DNA of 64,000 bases from CAUPWF01 sp963515125 (lineage in GTDB: Bacteria > Bacillota > Clostridia > Lachnospirales > Lachnospiraceae). The notes under the pieces are model-generated. The model was not told the DNA's origin and searched no databases. It was given only the letters and a program-made list of their open reading frames with translations. This document shows positions 35,511-43,808 of the stretch, in pieces; positions within the stretch are counted from its first letter, which is position 1, and each line of letters begins with the position of its first letter. Position numbers and translations under genes: made by a program. Where the stretch lies: positions 1 to 64,000 of the forward strand of contig JBQKKG010000010.1 of assembly GCA_052116865.1 (NCBI GenBank), read 5' to 3'.

Positions 35511-37205
35511 TTACAATCGATGCTCTTTTACCCAAGCACATTCCCATGCTTCTAAGGTAATCTCTCCATTTACCACTTCTTTTGTCAGAAGGTTAAATCC
35601 GTTTAATCTGCTATAAGCAATTTTCTGCTCCTCGCCCGATACATTGATCAGTACATGGATGCTTTCTTGGGTCTGTTTATTTTCTCTGATAAAGCTCAAT
35701 ACTTTTTCATTCTCTTTCAAAATCTTCTGTCCTGCCCTTGGAGAAAATGCACTCTCTGTTCTTCGAATATTTAATCTTTCAACTAATGTATCAAAAATCT
35801 GTTTTCTATTAGATTCACCAGTCAACTGTTTTTTCAATCTACTATAATCAAGCTTTTCTCTATTAATTCTTCTTGGTATTCCAGAAACCTCTTTACCGTA
35901 ATAGTCATTTCTGGAACCTAGCAGGCTGTGTATATAAATACCCGGAACCCCCTGTAAGGACAAAAGAAATGTTTCTGCTGCAAGAAACTTCCCAATTCTA
36001 TCTTCATCGGAACTTTCTGGTCCCGCCAATGCGTCCTGATAGTTTATGTTTAACTCATATGGACTCTTCGTTCCATCTCCATTGTCTTTATAAGAAACAA
36101 CTCCTCCGTGTCTAAGCGTTGCTTCTATAAGTATCTGCTGTTCTTCTTTTGTAAGAATCCCTTCCGTTGGTCGTACTCCGACACCATCATGTGAACTTAA
36201 AAAGTTAAAATATGTAACCTTTTCATTTGGCAATTTCAACGTCTCCATCCACTCAGAAAGAACTTTTGCATTTTCGACGAGGAATGTATACATTGTAAGT
36301 GGCGGCAACGGAAACTGATATACCAAGGCAGCCTCATCCCCATTTTCTCCAAAATAGCTAATATTATCCTTGTGTGGTACATTGGTCTCTGTAATAATTC
36401 TTGTACCTGGTGCATATTCATTTAAAACATCTTTCATCAGTTTAATCAACTCATGCGTCTGCGGAAGATGCATACATGTTGTTCCAAGCTGTTTCCACAT
36501 AAATCCAATCGCATCCAGCCGAATAAATTTTGCTCCTCTTCTTCCATACATTACCAGGATGTCTAGAATCTCTGCCAAAAGTGAAGGACATTCAAAATTC
36601 AAATCAATCTGATCATCACTAAACGTAGTCCACACATTCTTTTCTCCATACTTTGTATCAAATTTTGTGAGAAGGGGAAGGGCTCTTGGTCTTGTAACCA
36701 TACTATAATCCGCATTTGGATCACACGTAATAAAATAATCTTTGTATGGCTCCTCTCCGTTCAGATATTCTTTAAACCATCTGCTACTTTTAGAAATATG
36801 ATTAATTACCGCATCAAACATCAATCCATAGTTCTGAGAAAGCTCTCTAATATGTTCCCAATTTCCAACTTCCGGATTGATTTCTCTATAATCTACGACA
36901 GAAAACCCATCGTCAGATGTATAGGGATACATGGGGAGTAAATGTACCGTGTCAATTGCCTCTTTTACATGAACTTTCAAGAAGTGATCAAGCACTTCAA
37001 GTCCCGGTCTGCCGCCATCTGTGATCGTATCGCCATACGTAATCAGAATACTATCTTTTTCTGTCAACTCTTCTTCTAGCTTTTCCACTTTCCCATACAC
37101 ATCTAGATGCCTGCCTATCAGATCTATGGCTTCTTTTACTTTATCCGGATTTTTATAAACACGCTGTAATCTTGTTTCTAGATGTTCTGCAAATTTTTTT
37201 TCCAT
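35511..37205 (-). CDS. ycjM: GH13_18 sucrose-phosphorylase-like enzyme, probable glucosylglycerate phosphorylase (YcjM-like)
   Basis: The 564-residue retaining phosphorylase starts at ATG 37205, five bases after AAAGGTGA. It has the family 13 barrel: DTVHLLPMYPYTSDDGFSVV early in the barrel, DAVINHIS, the nucleophile motif FIRLDAIGF (Asp) and the acid/base motif IITETNVP (Glu), then FLSSHDGVGVRP. Subfamily 18 members use phosphate to split sucrose, glucosylglycerol or glucosylglycerate, giving alpha-glucose-1-phosphate. E. coli YcjM is a glucosylglycerate phosphorylase, and the glycerate kinase gene in this operon supports the same substrate here. It is the first gene after the operator at 37239. 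Confidence 0.85.
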   Translation of the reverse strand: MEKKFAEHLETRLQRVYKNPDKVKEAIDLIGRHLDVYGKVEKLEEELTEKDSILITYGDTITDGGRPGLEVLDHFLKVHVKEAIDTVHLLPMYPYTSDDGFSVVDYREINPEVGNWEHIRELSQNYGLMFDAVINHISKSSRWFKEYLNGEEPYKDYFITCDPNADYSMVTRPRALPLLTKFDTKYGEKNVWTTFSDDQIDLNFECPSLLAEILDILVMYGRRGAKFIRLDAIGFMWKQLGTTCMHLPQTHELIKLMKDVLNEYAPGTRIITETNVPHKDNISYFGENGDEAALVYQFPLPPLTMYTFLVENAKVLSEWMETLKLPNEKVTYFNFLSSHDGVGVRPTEGILTKEEQQILIEATLRHGGVVSYKDNGDGTKSPYELNINYQDALAGPESSDEDRIGKFLAAETFLLSLQGVPGIYIHSLLGSRNDYYGKEVSGIPRRINREKLDYSRLKKQLTGESNRKQIFDTLVERLNIRRTESAFSPRAGQKILKENEKVLSFIRENKQTQESIHVLINVSGEEQKIAYSRLNGFNLLTKEVVNGEITLEAWECAWVKEHRL

Positions 37206-37238
37206 TATTTTCACCTTTTGTTTTCTTTCGATTCCCCG

Positions 37239-37256
37239 TTTGACAACGTTGTCAAA
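37239..37256. promoter_or_regulatory. LacI-type operator in front of the ycj-like operon
   Basis: TTTGACAACGTTGTCAAA is a perfect 18-bp palindrome with the central CG typical of LacI/PurR-family sites. It lies 33 bases upstream of the first phosphorylase gene and just downstream of a possible -10 (TATATT on the minus strand, near 37263-37268). A bound repressor would block the operon. Confidence 0.8.
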
Positions 37257-37271
37257 TTGAGAAATATAATT

Positions 37272-37293
37272 CGCTCTCTTTTCCCAGAGAGCG
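37272..37293 (-). terminator. Hairpin between regulator gene and operon
   Basis: CGCTCTC pairs with GAGAGCG around an eight-base loop ten bases after the regulator stop. The following minus-strand sequence is AT-rich but has no long T run, so partial termination or attenuation is as likely as full termination. Confidence 0.5.
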
Positions 37294-37302
37294 GATTATC
37301 TT

Positions 37303-38304
37303 CTATGTAGATTCTCTTTCTATCATCTTACACGGAAATTTAAATTCTTTTTTATCATTTTCTTTGTCACTCTCAATTCGATCTATCACATAATCGATAC
37401 AACACTTTGCGAGACTTTTAAAATCCTGTTCCACCGTAGAAATCGGCGGATAATAGTATTCTCCTATCGCAATATTATCAATTCCAAGCACTGCGATATC
37501 TTGTGGAATAGATAATCCTTTTTCATATATTGCTCGATACACGCCAAGTGCTCTCTCATCTCCTGATACGAAAAACGCTTTAATATCAAAAAACTCCAAA
37601 ACTTCTTTTGCCTTATTATAGGCCTTTTCTACGGTATCTATCCCTGTGAATATATAGTGTTCTTTCTGCTTTTCTTTCATCGCAGTTTCAAAACCATTCA
37701 CACGCTTCTGGGTAGATAAGAACTTCCGTTCTCCAATTAGCAACGCAATCTTATCTAGGCCTTTCTCTGCTAGATAACATCCGCCCTTATAACCTACATC
37801 AAAATTGTCCAAGCTGACTGACGGCACATTCGGATTTTCCGGTTCTCCAAATACTACATATGGAATGTTATGGCTTTCAAAATAATCGACCCGAGAATCC
37901 TGTAAGACTGTCTCTAACAAAATTGCCCCTTCCGCAATTCCATTTGCGATTAAATAGAATCCATCCGTTTCATCTTCTTCAAAACGTTCACTACTTGACG
38001 GCGAAAGGACAATCTTCATAGAACGTTTCTTGGCATAAGTAAATAAATGTTTCAGCATAATGGTATGCCAAATGCTTAAATGTTCTTCATGGTGACGTTC
38101 CGCGAATACTACAATAATATTCGTGTGGCTTCCCTTCAAACCACGAGCAAGCATATTAACCTGATACCCCTGTTCCTTAATTGCATTCATAACTTTCTCC
38201 CTCATGCCGTCACTGACATCCGGACTGTTATTCAATACTCTAGATACCGACTTAATCGATACTCCACATGCATTTGCAACATCAACGATTGTAATATTCC
38301 CCAA
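37303..38304 (-). CDS. LacI-family transcriptional regulator of the ycj-like operon
   Basis: The 333-residue repressor starts at TTG 38304 with AGGAG eight bases before it. The N-terminal helix-turn-helix reads ITIVDVANACGVSIKSVSRVLNN, followed by the hinge helix with MLARGLKG. The remainder is a periplasmic-binding-like sensor domain with LGIDNIAIGEYYYPPISTV near the end. It lies directly upstream of the phosphorylase gene on the same strand, in the place of E. coli YcjW. Palindromic sites in front of the operon (37239) and in front of its own gene (38319) suggest it represses both. The inducer is probably an operon substrate or intermediate. Confidence 0.93.
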   Translation of the reverse strand: MGNITIVDVANACGVSIKSVSRVLNNSPDVSDGMREKVMNAIKEQGYQVNMLARGLKGSHTNIIVVFAERHHEEHLSIWHTIMLKHLFTYAKKRSMKIVLSPSSSERFEEDETDGFYLIANGIAEGAILLETVLQDSRVDYFESHNIPYVVFGEPENPNVPSVSLDNFDVGYKGGCYLAEKGLDKIALLIGERKFLSTQKRVNGFETAMKEKQKEHYIFTGIDTVEKAYNKAKEVLEFFDIKAFFVSGDERALGVYRAIYEKGLSIPQDIAVLGIDNIAIGEYYYPPISTVEQDFKSLAKCCIDYVIDRIESDKENDKKEFKFPCKMIEREST

Positions 38305-38318
38305 ATCTCCATCTCCTC

Positions 38319-38336
38319 TTTGTCCTACGTTGTCAT
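38319..38336. promoter_or_regulatory. Imperfect second copy of the LacI-type operator
   Basis: TTTGTCCTACGTTGTCAT shares the right half, ACGTTGTCA, and the outer TTTG with the perfect site at 37239. It overlaps the region just upstream of the regulator's ribosome site, suggesting weaker autoregulation. Confidence 0.55.
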
Positions 38337-38565
38337 TATATCTTTTTATTACAAATCTTTCAAGAGCTTTTTATTAATTTAGTAAAAACAGAAAATTTTC
38401 ACAAAGATTTTTATACATAATCACTATTTTTTTGATAATCTATTTGAATTTAAAACAATTTTAAAACCTGAGAGTTTTACAGTTGAATAGAATAAAAATA
38501 GTCACATTCTTTGATATAATGTATTTTTATTATAATATGGCTGTCTGTGTCTATTCTTTTGTAAT

Positions 38566-38861
38566 ATGATGCAATGCCTTGGCAATATCGAAGAAATAAA
38601 AACCCGTATTGGCGATGCCGAACCCATCGAGTGGGCAAAAGAAGAGACAAACAACTTACCTAAGCTGATAAAGAATAGAAACGTGGAATTCTTATCAAAC
38701 ATCCCGCTTCTAGGCTTATTGATAAAGATGTTCGTCGTTCAACAGCTATTAGTTATCTTTTTCTTCAATATAATTACTACTCTCTTTTACTTGATAAAAT
38801 CTGTTCAGAAATATCGTTGAACAACCTAAGTGCGAACTTCATAAAATTTACCGAGGATTAG
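38566..38861 (+). pseudogene. Frameshifted remnant of an unidentified protein
   Basis: The open frame from 38566 reads CLGNIEEIKTRIGDAEPIEW and then KLIKNRNVEFLS. Near 38700 a lost base shifts the frame; restoring it gives KHPASRLIDKDVRRSTAISY, then LLLDKICSEISLNNLSANF and a stop at 38859-38861. The joined sequence of about 98 residues is helix-rich and protein-like in composition, which argues for a real former gene. There is no ribosome site and the N-terminus seems missing. I do not recognise the family. Confidence 0.5.
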
Positions 38862-38944
38862 AAATTCTTTCCTAAGAAAATGACTTCTTTCAATCCAAAC
38901 TCAATAAAACTCCGAGAAAGTCCTTAGCCGTAACAAAGGCATTT

Positions 38945-39127
38945 TCATTTTTTTCTACCTTTGTAGAACACTATCGTAACTACAGTAGTTGCGATAAGCA
39001 GACCTAGGGTGGAAGAAATAAAAACACCATTTATAAATGATTCTCTTGTAACAGTAACATAAATATATCTCAAAACTAATATTGCGATAAAAGTTATTAA
39101 TAAATTTTTTAATACATTTTTCTTCAT
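38945..39127 (-). CDS. Small two-TM membrane protein
   Basis: The 60-residue protein consists of two hydrophobic helices (LLITFIAILVLRYIYV and GLLIATTVVTIVFY) with basic ends. AGGAG lies nine bases before the ATG, which favours a real gene. It resembles many small Firmicute membrane proteins of unknown role. It is flanked by a pseudogene remnant and a broken acetyltransferase gene, so it may itself be an isolated survivor of a larger lost operon. Confidence 0.5.
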   Translation of the reverse strand: MKKNVLKNLLITFIAILVLRYIYVTVTRESFINGVFISSTLGLLIATTVVTIVFYKGRKK

Positions 39128-39219
39128 TTAAACAACTCCTAACATTAAGATATAAATGAACTTTGTAACCTTATTATGACATAAAACAAGTCTCAGCATT
39201 TATCTTTTAACCGTTCTTT

Positions 39220-39764
39220 TTAGTTTTGTTTTTCTACCGAATTGTGCCCATAACAGAAAGTCACACTTTTTTCAAATCCATATTCCACAAAAGATAGTGT
39301 TTCGTCTATAACCTCAACATAAGTACCCGCCGCTTTCGTGAATCCATCCTTTTCATATAAACTAACAGCGGGCACGTTTGTATCAATAACAAAAAGTCTT
39401 AAATATTCTGCACCTTTTTCAATGGCTATCTTACACGCATAATTCAGTAATTGAGTTGCAATGCCCTGATTTGTAAAATCCGCATTTACTCCTAACTGAT
39501 CTAAGTATATCGCCTTTGCATTGTCTTTTTCCATTTCACATGGTTTTGACCATCATTTGACTCACAAAGTGCGAAAGCACCTACTATATTATTTTCATCG
39601 GATAAAATATACAAACGGTTATTAGCAATATCATCAGCAAAAAATTCGCAAGGATATATGTCATCCCATATTTCAATTCCGTCTTTGTTCATTTTGCTGA
39701 TTAACATTGTGTACATTTCTTTGATTGTTGTTAAATCAGCAGAATCGGCTAATCTGAAATTCAT
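39220..39764 (-). pseudogene. Frameshifted GNAT-family N-acetyltransferase
   Basis: Two frames make up one GNAT protein of about 180 residues. The first, from ATG 39764 (AGGGA site), covers the N-terminal half: FRLADSADLTTIKEMY, and NNIVGAFALCES as the first core strands. The second covers LGVNADFTNQGIATQLLNYA, the acetyl-CoA-binding loop (Q-x-x-G-x-A), and ends with VSLYEKDGFTKAAGTYVEV. The junction near 39527 reads TGGAAAAAGAC where TGGGAAAAAGAC would keep frame and give VKWEKDNAK. One missing base in a purine run therefore separates the halves. Both halves are otherwise well conserved, so the loss is recent or a sequencing error. Confidence 0.85.
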
Positions 39765-39936
39765 AAGTATCCCTTCGTCAAATATAAATTCGTCCATAGT
39801 TAATATTGGACAACTAGTACTATGTATTTTATCATTAATATATGAACATTTCCACCCTTATCGTTGCCTGTCTTTTCTGAATAGCAGCCTGAACCTCTTT
39901 TATCTTTCTTTTTGTGAATATTCGGACAATAGAAAA

Positions 39937-39961
39937 CCCTGCAAGTATGCTACTTGCAGGG
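39937..39961 (-). terminator. Terminator of gdhA
   Basis: CCCTGCAAGTA pairs perfectly with TACTTGCAGGG around a three-base loop, followed on the minus strand by TTTTC. It lies 13 bases past the gdhA stop. Confidence 0.85.
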
Positions 39962-39974
39962 TCCTTCTATTAAT

Positions 39975-41309
39975 TTATACGACTCCCTGAGCCATCATTG
40001 CATCTACAACTTTTTCAAATCCAGCAATGTTAGCACCTACCACATAATTGCCCTCTGCACCATATTTTTTTGCTGCATTTGACATGTTGTTACAGATATT
40101 GACCATAATTCCCTTTAATTTATTATCCACTTCTTCAAATGACCAGCTTAAGCGTTCACTATTTTGTGACATTTCAAGTGCAGACGTAGCTACACCACCT
40201 GCATTTGCAGCCTTTCCAGGTGCAAAAAGAACACCATGTTCTTGTAGATATTCTGTTGCCTCTAAGGTTGTTGGCATATTCGCCCCTTCTGCAACTACAA
40301 TACAGCCATTTTCTACCAATGCTTTAGCATCTTCAATAAACAATTCATTTTGTGTTGCACAAGGAAGTGCAATATCCACTTTTACTGACCATACGCCACG
40401 TCCTTCATGATACTCAGAAGATGGACGATAATTTTTGTACTCTGTCAATCTTGCACGTTTTACCTCTTTGATCTCTTTTATCGCATCCAAGTCGATGCCT
40501 TCTGCATCATATACCCATCCTGTAGAATCACTCATAGTTACGACTTTCGCTCCAAGTTGTACCGCTTTTTCAGAAGCATAGATTGCAACATTACCCGATC
40601 CTGATACTGCAATAGTTTTTCCTGCAATCTCTTTTCCATTTATTTTTAATAGTTCATCTGTTAAATACAACAAACCATATCCCGTAGCTTCTTTACGAGC
40701 AAGTGATCCACCATAGCTTAGACCTTTCCCTGTAAGTACCCCCTCATATACACCACGAATACGTTTGTATTGACCAAACATATAACCTATTTCTCTTGCG
40801 CCAGTACCAATATCTCCCGCCGGTACATCCGTATCTGCCCCAATATATTTACATAATTCCGTCATAAAGCTTTGGCAAAAAGCCATAACCTCTCGATCAG
40901 ATTTTCCTTTAGGATCAAAATCAGAACCACCTTTTCCACCACCAATTGGTAGACCAGTTAATGAATTCTTGAACACTTGTTCAAATCCCAAGAACTTAAT
41001 GATTCCCAAATTAACTGATGGATGCAAACGTAACCCACCTTTATATGGTCCAATTGCACTATTGAATTGTACACGGTATCCTGTGTTTACTTGTACTTTC
41101 CCTTTATCATCTACCCATGGAACACGGAACTTCACTTGTCTTTCCGGCTCTACAAGTCTTTCTAACAACGCTTCATTTCTATACTTTTCTTCATTTGCTT
41201 CCACCACAACTCTTAAAGATTCTAATACTTCTTTTACTGCTTGGTGAAATTCTGGTTCCGCTGGATTTTTCTTAACCACTAACTCAATTACTTCATCAAC
41301 ATATGACAT
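39975..41309 (-). CDS. gdhA: NADP-specific glutamate dehydrogenase
   Basis: The 444-residue enzyme makes glutamate from 2-oxoglutarate and ammonia. Characteristic segments are YKGGLRLHPSVNLGIIKFLG, the catalytic lysine region PIGGGKGGSDFDPKGKS, ADTDVPAGDIGTGAREIGY, and the nucleotide-binding VSGSGNVAIYASEKA. Length is that of hexameric bacterial NADP enzymes. The start follows CAGGAGG. It is a single-gene unit with a near-consensus promoter (41395-41423) and a terminator (39937-39961). Confidence 0.97.
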   Translation of the reverse strand: MSYVDEVIELVVKKNPAEPEFHQAVKEVLESLRVVVEANEEKYRNEALLERLVEPERQVKFRVPWVDDKGKVQVNTGYRVQFNSAIGPYKGGLRLHPSVNLGIIKFLGFEQVFKNSLTGLPIGGGKGGSDFDPKGKSDREVMAFCQSFMTELCKYIGADTDVPAGDIGTGAREIGYMFGQYKRIRGVYEGVLTGKGLSYGGSLARKEATGYGLLYLTDELLKINGKEIAGKTIAVSGSGNVAIYASEKAVQLGAKVVTMSDSTGWVYDAEGIDLDAIKEIKEVKRARLTEYKNYRPSSEYHEGRGVWSVKVDIALPCATQNELFIEDAKALVENGCIVVAEGANMPTTLEATEYLQEHGVLFAPGKAANAGGVATSALEMSQNSERLSWSFEEVDNKLKGIMVNICNNMSNAAKKYGAEGNYVVGANIAGFEKVVDAMMAQGVV

Positions 41310-41394
41310 ACTAATACCTCCTGATACTTGTGTTTTGGGCCAAACTGCAAGTTTTGACTTTCATTCTTTCAATAATCGACTTTTTTACTTTATT

Positions 41395-41423
41395 ATTCTA
41401 AAGCATTTTATACGATTTGGCAA
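41395..41423 (-). promoter_or_regulatory. Promoter of gdhA
   Basis: On the minus strand TTGCCA (41423-41418) and TAGAAT (41400-41395) are separated by 17 bases. The leader to the gdhA start is about 85 bases. Confidence 0.65.
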
Positions 41424-41463
41424 TATTTTTTAGTGACAATTGTAGTTTTTCTTTATTTTTTAT

Positions 41464-43635
41464 TTATAATTTGATATTTTTAAACGCCTCTGCAAATGCA
41501 AGATTCACCGGCTCATCTTTCTTATTTTGATTCAAATATTTTTGTACATCTTTTTTAGATACTCCAGCTCCTTCTTTCTTACGTCGTTCTGTGAAATTTG
41601 CCAGTTTTTCTTTGTAACCACATTTACAGATAAAAGTTTGTGCATCACCCTTTCCCAGTAATTCCATCTTCTTATGGCATTTTGGACATCTAGCATTGGA
41701 GGTTCTTGATACTGTTTCACGATATCCACATGCTCTATCCTGACACACTTTCATAGTGCTATTCTTCCCTTTTACCAATAACAAATACTTTCCACAATCT
41801 GGACATTTTTCTTTGGTTAAATTATCGTGCCGAAAAGTTCCGTTACCGACTTTAATCCCTTCAATTAGAGTCTCTGCATACGACCTGATTTCCGAAATAA
41901 AACGCTCCTGTGTTTCTCTTCCATCGGCAATCTCTGATAATTTTCGTTCCCAATCTGCTGTCAATTCTGGCTTCTTCAAGTCTTCAGGAACTAATTCTAA
42001 TAATTGTCTCCCTTTAGATGTAATGCGAATATCGTTGCCTTGTTTCTCAATTAAAAATGTTTTAAATAACTTTTCAATGATATCTGCTCTAGTTGCTACA
42101 GTTCCCAATCCCCCGGTTTCTCCAAGCATCTTAATATCCTCTGTCTTTTTACTTTCCATATATTTTGCTGGATGTTCCATAGCAGAGAGTAAGGTTCCCT
42201 CATTAAACAACGGAGGGGGCGTCGTTTTTCCTTCCGTTAGCGTATAACTCTGGATTTGGATATGATCTCCCTTTGTAACTTGAGGTAATGTTAATATTTC
42301 CACGTCATCCTCATCTATTGTTTGATTTTCATATACTTCCTTCCAACCACGCTGCTGAATTACTTTTCCTTTTGCAGTAAAAAGCTCCCCCGCACACATT
42401 ATCTCGATATTGGTCTGTTCATACAAAAATGGAGGATATAATACTGCCAAGAATCTTCGCACTACTAGATCATAAATCCTTCGTTCATCAATGGTCATGT
42501 GATCCAACTGTACATACTGCTCTGTTGGAATAATGGCATGATGGTCGCTCACTTTTTGATCATCTACAAATGAAAGTTTTCCACTCAGATTACTTCTTTT
42601 TGCAACTACTGCAAGTGACCGATACGGACCTACGCCACACGCCTCTAGACGTTCTCGGATCGTCCCTACTACATCCTTTGTTAAATATCTGGAGTCAGTT
42701 CTAGGATAGGTTAGCACCTTATGATTCTCATATAATCGTTGCATAATGTTCAATGTTTCTTTTGCTGAATAATGGAATTTCTTATTTGCATCCCTTTGTA
42801 ACTCTGTCAAATCATATAAAAGTGGCGCATATGTTTTCTTTGCAGTTTTTTTCAAAGCTGCTACCGTTGCACTCTTCCCATCTACCATCTTTAATACCTG
42901 CTCTACTCTTGGCTTATCAAAAGAACGATTGCTTCCCGACATTGCATCTTCCCATTGGAAACAGATTCCATCCATAAACGCTTTGATTCCGTAATAAGAC
43001 TTCGAAGTAAATTCTTTAATTTCTAATTCACGTTTAGCAATCATAGCAAGCGTTGGCGTCTGCACTCGTCCACACGACAGCTGTGCATTATATTTACATG
43101 TTAGAGCCCTGGTGGCATTAATTCCAACTACCCAATCGGCTTCCGCTCTAGATGCAGCCGCATGATATAGATTCTCATACGCTTTTCCTGTTTTTAAATT
43201 TGCGAACCCATCACGGATTGCTTTATCTGTAACGGACGAAATCCACAATCGTTTCAACGGTTTGTGACATCCCGCTTTTTCTAGAATCCATCTTGCAACA
43301 AGCTCTCCTTCACGGCCAGCGTCCGTCGCAATCACAACTTCCGTCACGTCTTTTCTTAGTAAATGACTTTTTACTGCCTGATACTGCTTACCCGTTTGTC
43401 TAATTACCTCTAATTTCATCTTTGTTGGAATCATGGGCAAATACTCCAACTTCCATTCTTTATACTTTTCATCGTATTTTTCTGGATCTGAAAGAGTCAC
43501 TAAATGTCCCAGTCCCCAGGTTACAATATACGCTCCCCCTTCCAGACCGCCATTCACCTTTTTATTACACTTAAGCACCCTCGCGATATCCCTACCTACA
43601 GATGGTTTTTCCGCAAGCACTACAATTTTACTCAT
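41464..43635 (-). CDS. topB: DNA topoisomerase III
   Basis: The 723-residue type IA topoisomerase relaxes or decatenates DNA. The Toprim domain is MSKIVVLAEKPSVGRDIARV with ATDAGREGELVARWI. The active tyrosine lies in VLTYPRTDSRYL, and the QLSCGRVQTPTLAMI motif marks the fold. Two C-terminal zinc ribbons follow (CPDCGKYLL...CQDRACGY and CPKCHKKMEL...CKCGYK), after which come about 45 basic residues. Length fits Firmicute TopB. The start follows AAAGGGGAA. It stands alone between gdhA and purL; orphan TopB copies in mobile elements are often longer, so this is probably the chromosomal enzyme. Confidence 0.95.
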   Translation of the reverse strand: MSKIVVLAEKPSVGRDIARVLKCNKKVNGGLEGGAYIVTWGLGHLVTLSDPEKYDEKYKEWKLEYLPMIPTKMKLEVIRQTGKQYQAVKSHLLRKDVTEVVIATDAGREGELVARWILEKAGCHKPLKRLWISSVTDKAIRDGFANLKTGKAYENLYHAAASRAEADWVVGINATRALTCKYNAQLSCGRVQTPTLAMIAKRELEIKEFTSKSYYGIKAFMDGICFQWEDAMSGSNRSFDKPRVEQVLKMVDGKSATVAALKKTAKKTYAPLLYDLTELQRDANKKFHYSAKETLNIMQRLYENHKVLTYPRTDSRYLTKDVVGTIRERLEACGVGPYRSLAVVAKRSNLSGKLSFVDDQKVSDHHAIIPTEQYVQLDHMTIDERRIYDLVVRRFLAVLYPPFLYEQTNIEIMCAGELFTAKGKVIQQRGWKEVYENQTIDEDDVEILTLPQVTKGDHIQIQSYTLTEGKTTPPPLFNEGTLLSAMEHPAKYMESKKTEDIKMLGETGGLGTVATRADIIEKLFKTFLIEKQGNDIRITSKGRQLLELVPEDLKKPELTADWERKLSEIADGRETQERFISEIRSYAETLIEGIKVGNGTFRHDNLTKEKCPDCGKYLLLVKGKNSTMKVCQDRACGYRETVSRTSNARCPKCHKKMELLGKGDAQTFICKCGYKEKLANFTERRKKEGAGVSKKDVQKYLNQNKKDEPVNLAFAEAFKNIKL

Positions 43636-43758
43636 ATATATTCCCCTTTACTATTCTAATCTGCAGTTATTCATAACAATGAGATATTATAGCATATTTC
43701 TATATCTCATACTACAGTATCGCTTCTTATGCAAGAAGTAATACTGTTCATATATAGT

Positions 43759-43792
43759 AAGTAGGGCTGGATATTTTTATCCAGCCCTACTT
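43759..43792. terminator. Perfect hairpin between purL and topB
   Basis: AAGTAGGGCTGGATA pairs with TATCCAGCCCTACTT around a four-base loop, a 15-pair stem 16 bases after the purL stop. It lacks a long T run, so the termination efficiency is uncertain. Confidence 0.7.
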
Positions 43793-43808
43793 GTCTTCAT
43801 CGCTTATA

